Of a stretch of DNA of 15,248 bases, positions 14,284-15,248 are shown one piece after another. The translations under genes were made by a program, and so were the position numbers. Numbering within the stretch: the first letter of the stretch is position 1; every line of letters starts with the position of its first letter. Where the stretch lies: the NCBI GenBank assembly GCA_023395675.1, contig JAEWYL010000137.1, forward strand, positions 1 to 15,248, written 5' to 3'. This DNA comes from Chloroflexota bacterium. GTDB taxonomy: Bacteria; Chloroflexota; Anaerolineae; Anaerolineales; UBA4823. Under the pieces are notes generated by a model. The model did no database searches and was not told the origin of the DNA. It worked only from the letters and a program-made list of their open reading frames with translations.

Positions 14284-15228
14284 CTAGTGCTGTTCGGCGC
14301 GCCCGAAGATGCGGAAGTTCAGGGCTGTCAGGATGAGCAGCAGGGCAGCGATGAAGATGGACATGGCAGCCGCGCTGCCCATCTGGTTGCGGTTAATGCC
14401 TTCGATATAGATGCGGTAGATCACCGTCTCGGTCTGCCGGATCGGACCTCCCTGGGTCATGATGAACGGCTGGCCGAACAGGTTGGCCGAGGCGATCAGG
14501 GTGATGGTCAGGACGAAGGTCAGCACCGGGCGCAGCATGGGGATGGTGATGAAGCGGAACTGCTGGAGCGGAGAGGCGCCGTCAATCGAGGCCGCCTCGT
14601 AGAGAGAGACCGGGATATCCTGCAGAGCCGCCAGGAAGATCACCGTGTTGAAACCGATCGTCCACCAAACGGTGGCAATGGTGATTGCCACCCAGGTTTC
14701 CGGCATACTGCTCAGCCAGTTCACCCCCGGGATCCCGAGCTGGGTGAGGTAATGGTTAATCAGGCCTCCCTGGCTTTGAAAGATCCACCACCAGAGCACC
14801 GCTGCCACGGTAACCGAGAGCGTATAGGGGGCGAAGTAGATGGTGCGGAAAACGTTCCGCCCGCGGAATCTCCCGTTCAGCAGAACGGCCAGGATCAGCG
14901 CCAGCCCGACCAGGGGCGGGACGCTCCACAGGATAAACTCGCCTGTGTTGACCATCGAGCGCCAGAAGTCGGTGAATTGGACGCTCCCCGGGGTAAACAG
15001 GTTGAGGTAGTTCTGCAGGCCGACGAACGGACGGTTTTCCGGGCGCAGGTAGTCGAAGCGAAAGAGGCTGATGTAAATGCCATAGAAGAACGGGTACGCC
15101 AGGAAAGCCGAGAAGAAGATCAAATGCGGGAGGATAAACAGGTAGGGGATGAGGTTAGACCGGCGGCGTTTTGCTGACGTCCCTGTCTTGACTTCAGGCT
15201 GTATGACTTCTTGGGTCTCAGTAACCAT
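14284..15228 (-). CDS. ABC sugar transporter permease, MalF/UgpA-like
   Basis: This 314-residue permease pairs with the downstream MalG-like subunit. It has a charged cytosolic N-terminus (about 1-25, KRRRSN) and about six membrane helices, the first near 28-55. The EAA loop reads YEAASIDGASPLQQFRFI near 210-227. The length fits CUT1 MalF-type subunits that lack the large periplasmic insert of E. coli MalF. The ATG at 15226-15228 follows GAAAGGAAG at about 7 bases. Only 20 bases remain upstream in the window, so the expected solute-binding protein gene, usually just upstream, cannot be seen. The TGA inside GGCTGAAAG just upstream could be its stop codon, but the frame is unproven. Confidence 0.95.
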   Translation of the reverse strand: MVTETQEVIQPEVKTGTSAKRRRSNLIPYLFILPHLIFFSAFLAYPFFYGIYISLFRFDYLRPENRPFVGLQNYLNLFTPGSVQFTDFWRSMVNTGEFILWSVPPLVGLALILAVLLNGRFRGRNVFRTIYFAPYTLSVTVAAVLWWWIFQSQGGLINHYLTQLGIPGVNWLSSMPETWVAITIATVWWTIGFNTVIFLAALQDIPVSLYEAASIDGASPLQQFRFITIPMLRPVLTFVLTITLIASANLFGQPFIMTQGGPIRQTETVIYRIYIEGINRNQMGSAAAMSIFIAALLLILTALNFRIFGRAEQH

Positions 15229-15248
15229 GCCGACTTCCTTTCAGCCGG

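Overview
The window looks like a chromosomal segment of a GC-rich bacterium. A member of the Chloroflexota (Anaerolineae-like) is my best guess. The reasons are the high GC, a lipoprotein whose lipid-anchored cysteine is followed by a Ser/Thr/Pro-rich linker, and the mix of ABC sugar uptake with several GH43 enzymes. This is inference from style, not from a marker gene. I see no rRNA, tRNA, CRISPR array, insertion sequence or phage gene.

Layout. (1) 17-2885, minus strand: a two-gene operon of a class I aminotransferase followed 10 bp later by ATP-dependent PEP carboxykinase (pckA). (2) 2886-3273: a divergent intergenic region with two good sigma-70-type promoters, both with a TTGACG -35 and a 17-bp spacer, one facing each way. 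Between them lie a 12-bp perfect palindrome and an AT-rich hairpin. (3) 3274-7353, plus strand: a large FAD / iron-sulfur D-2-hydroxyacid dehydrogenase carrying an unusual N-terminal extension of about 175 residues, then a small NTF2/SnoaL-fold protein. (4) 7365-15228, minus strand: a carbohydrate locus read right to left. It holds two ABC sugar permeases, a GH43 lipoprotein, a Tat-type exported GH43 with a C-terminal beta-sandwich domain, a cytoplasmic GH1-like (clan GH-A) glycosidase and a cytoplasmic GH43 with a C-terminal domain.

How it may work together. The carbohydrate locus fits stepwise use of a plant pentosan side chain such as arabinan or arabinoxylan. Two exported GH43 enzymes, one membrane-tethered and one secreted, would release short oligosaccharides. 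The permease pair would import them, with the solute-binding protein expected just beyond the right edge and the ATPase encoded elsewhere. Cytoplasmic GH43 and GH1-like enzymes would finish hydrolysis. Hairpins divide the locus into three parts: permeases plus lipoprotein, the exported GH43, and the cytoplasmic pair. The aminotransferase-pckA operon could link amino-acid nitrogen to oxaloacetate and PEP. The FAD/Fe-S enzyme would feed electrons from a D-2-hydroxyacid into the respiratory chain.

Most useful corrections and oddities: the exported GH43 should start at a GTG (12110), not at the upstream ATG (12221); the FAD/Fe-S enzyme has an unexplained N-terminal domain; both cytoplasmic glycosidases lack a visible Shine-Dalgarno; and the two exported GH43s carry vicinal cysteine pairs. 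I found nothing that I can defend as a wholly new system. Most of the window is metabolic and carbohydrate-use genes of known families.
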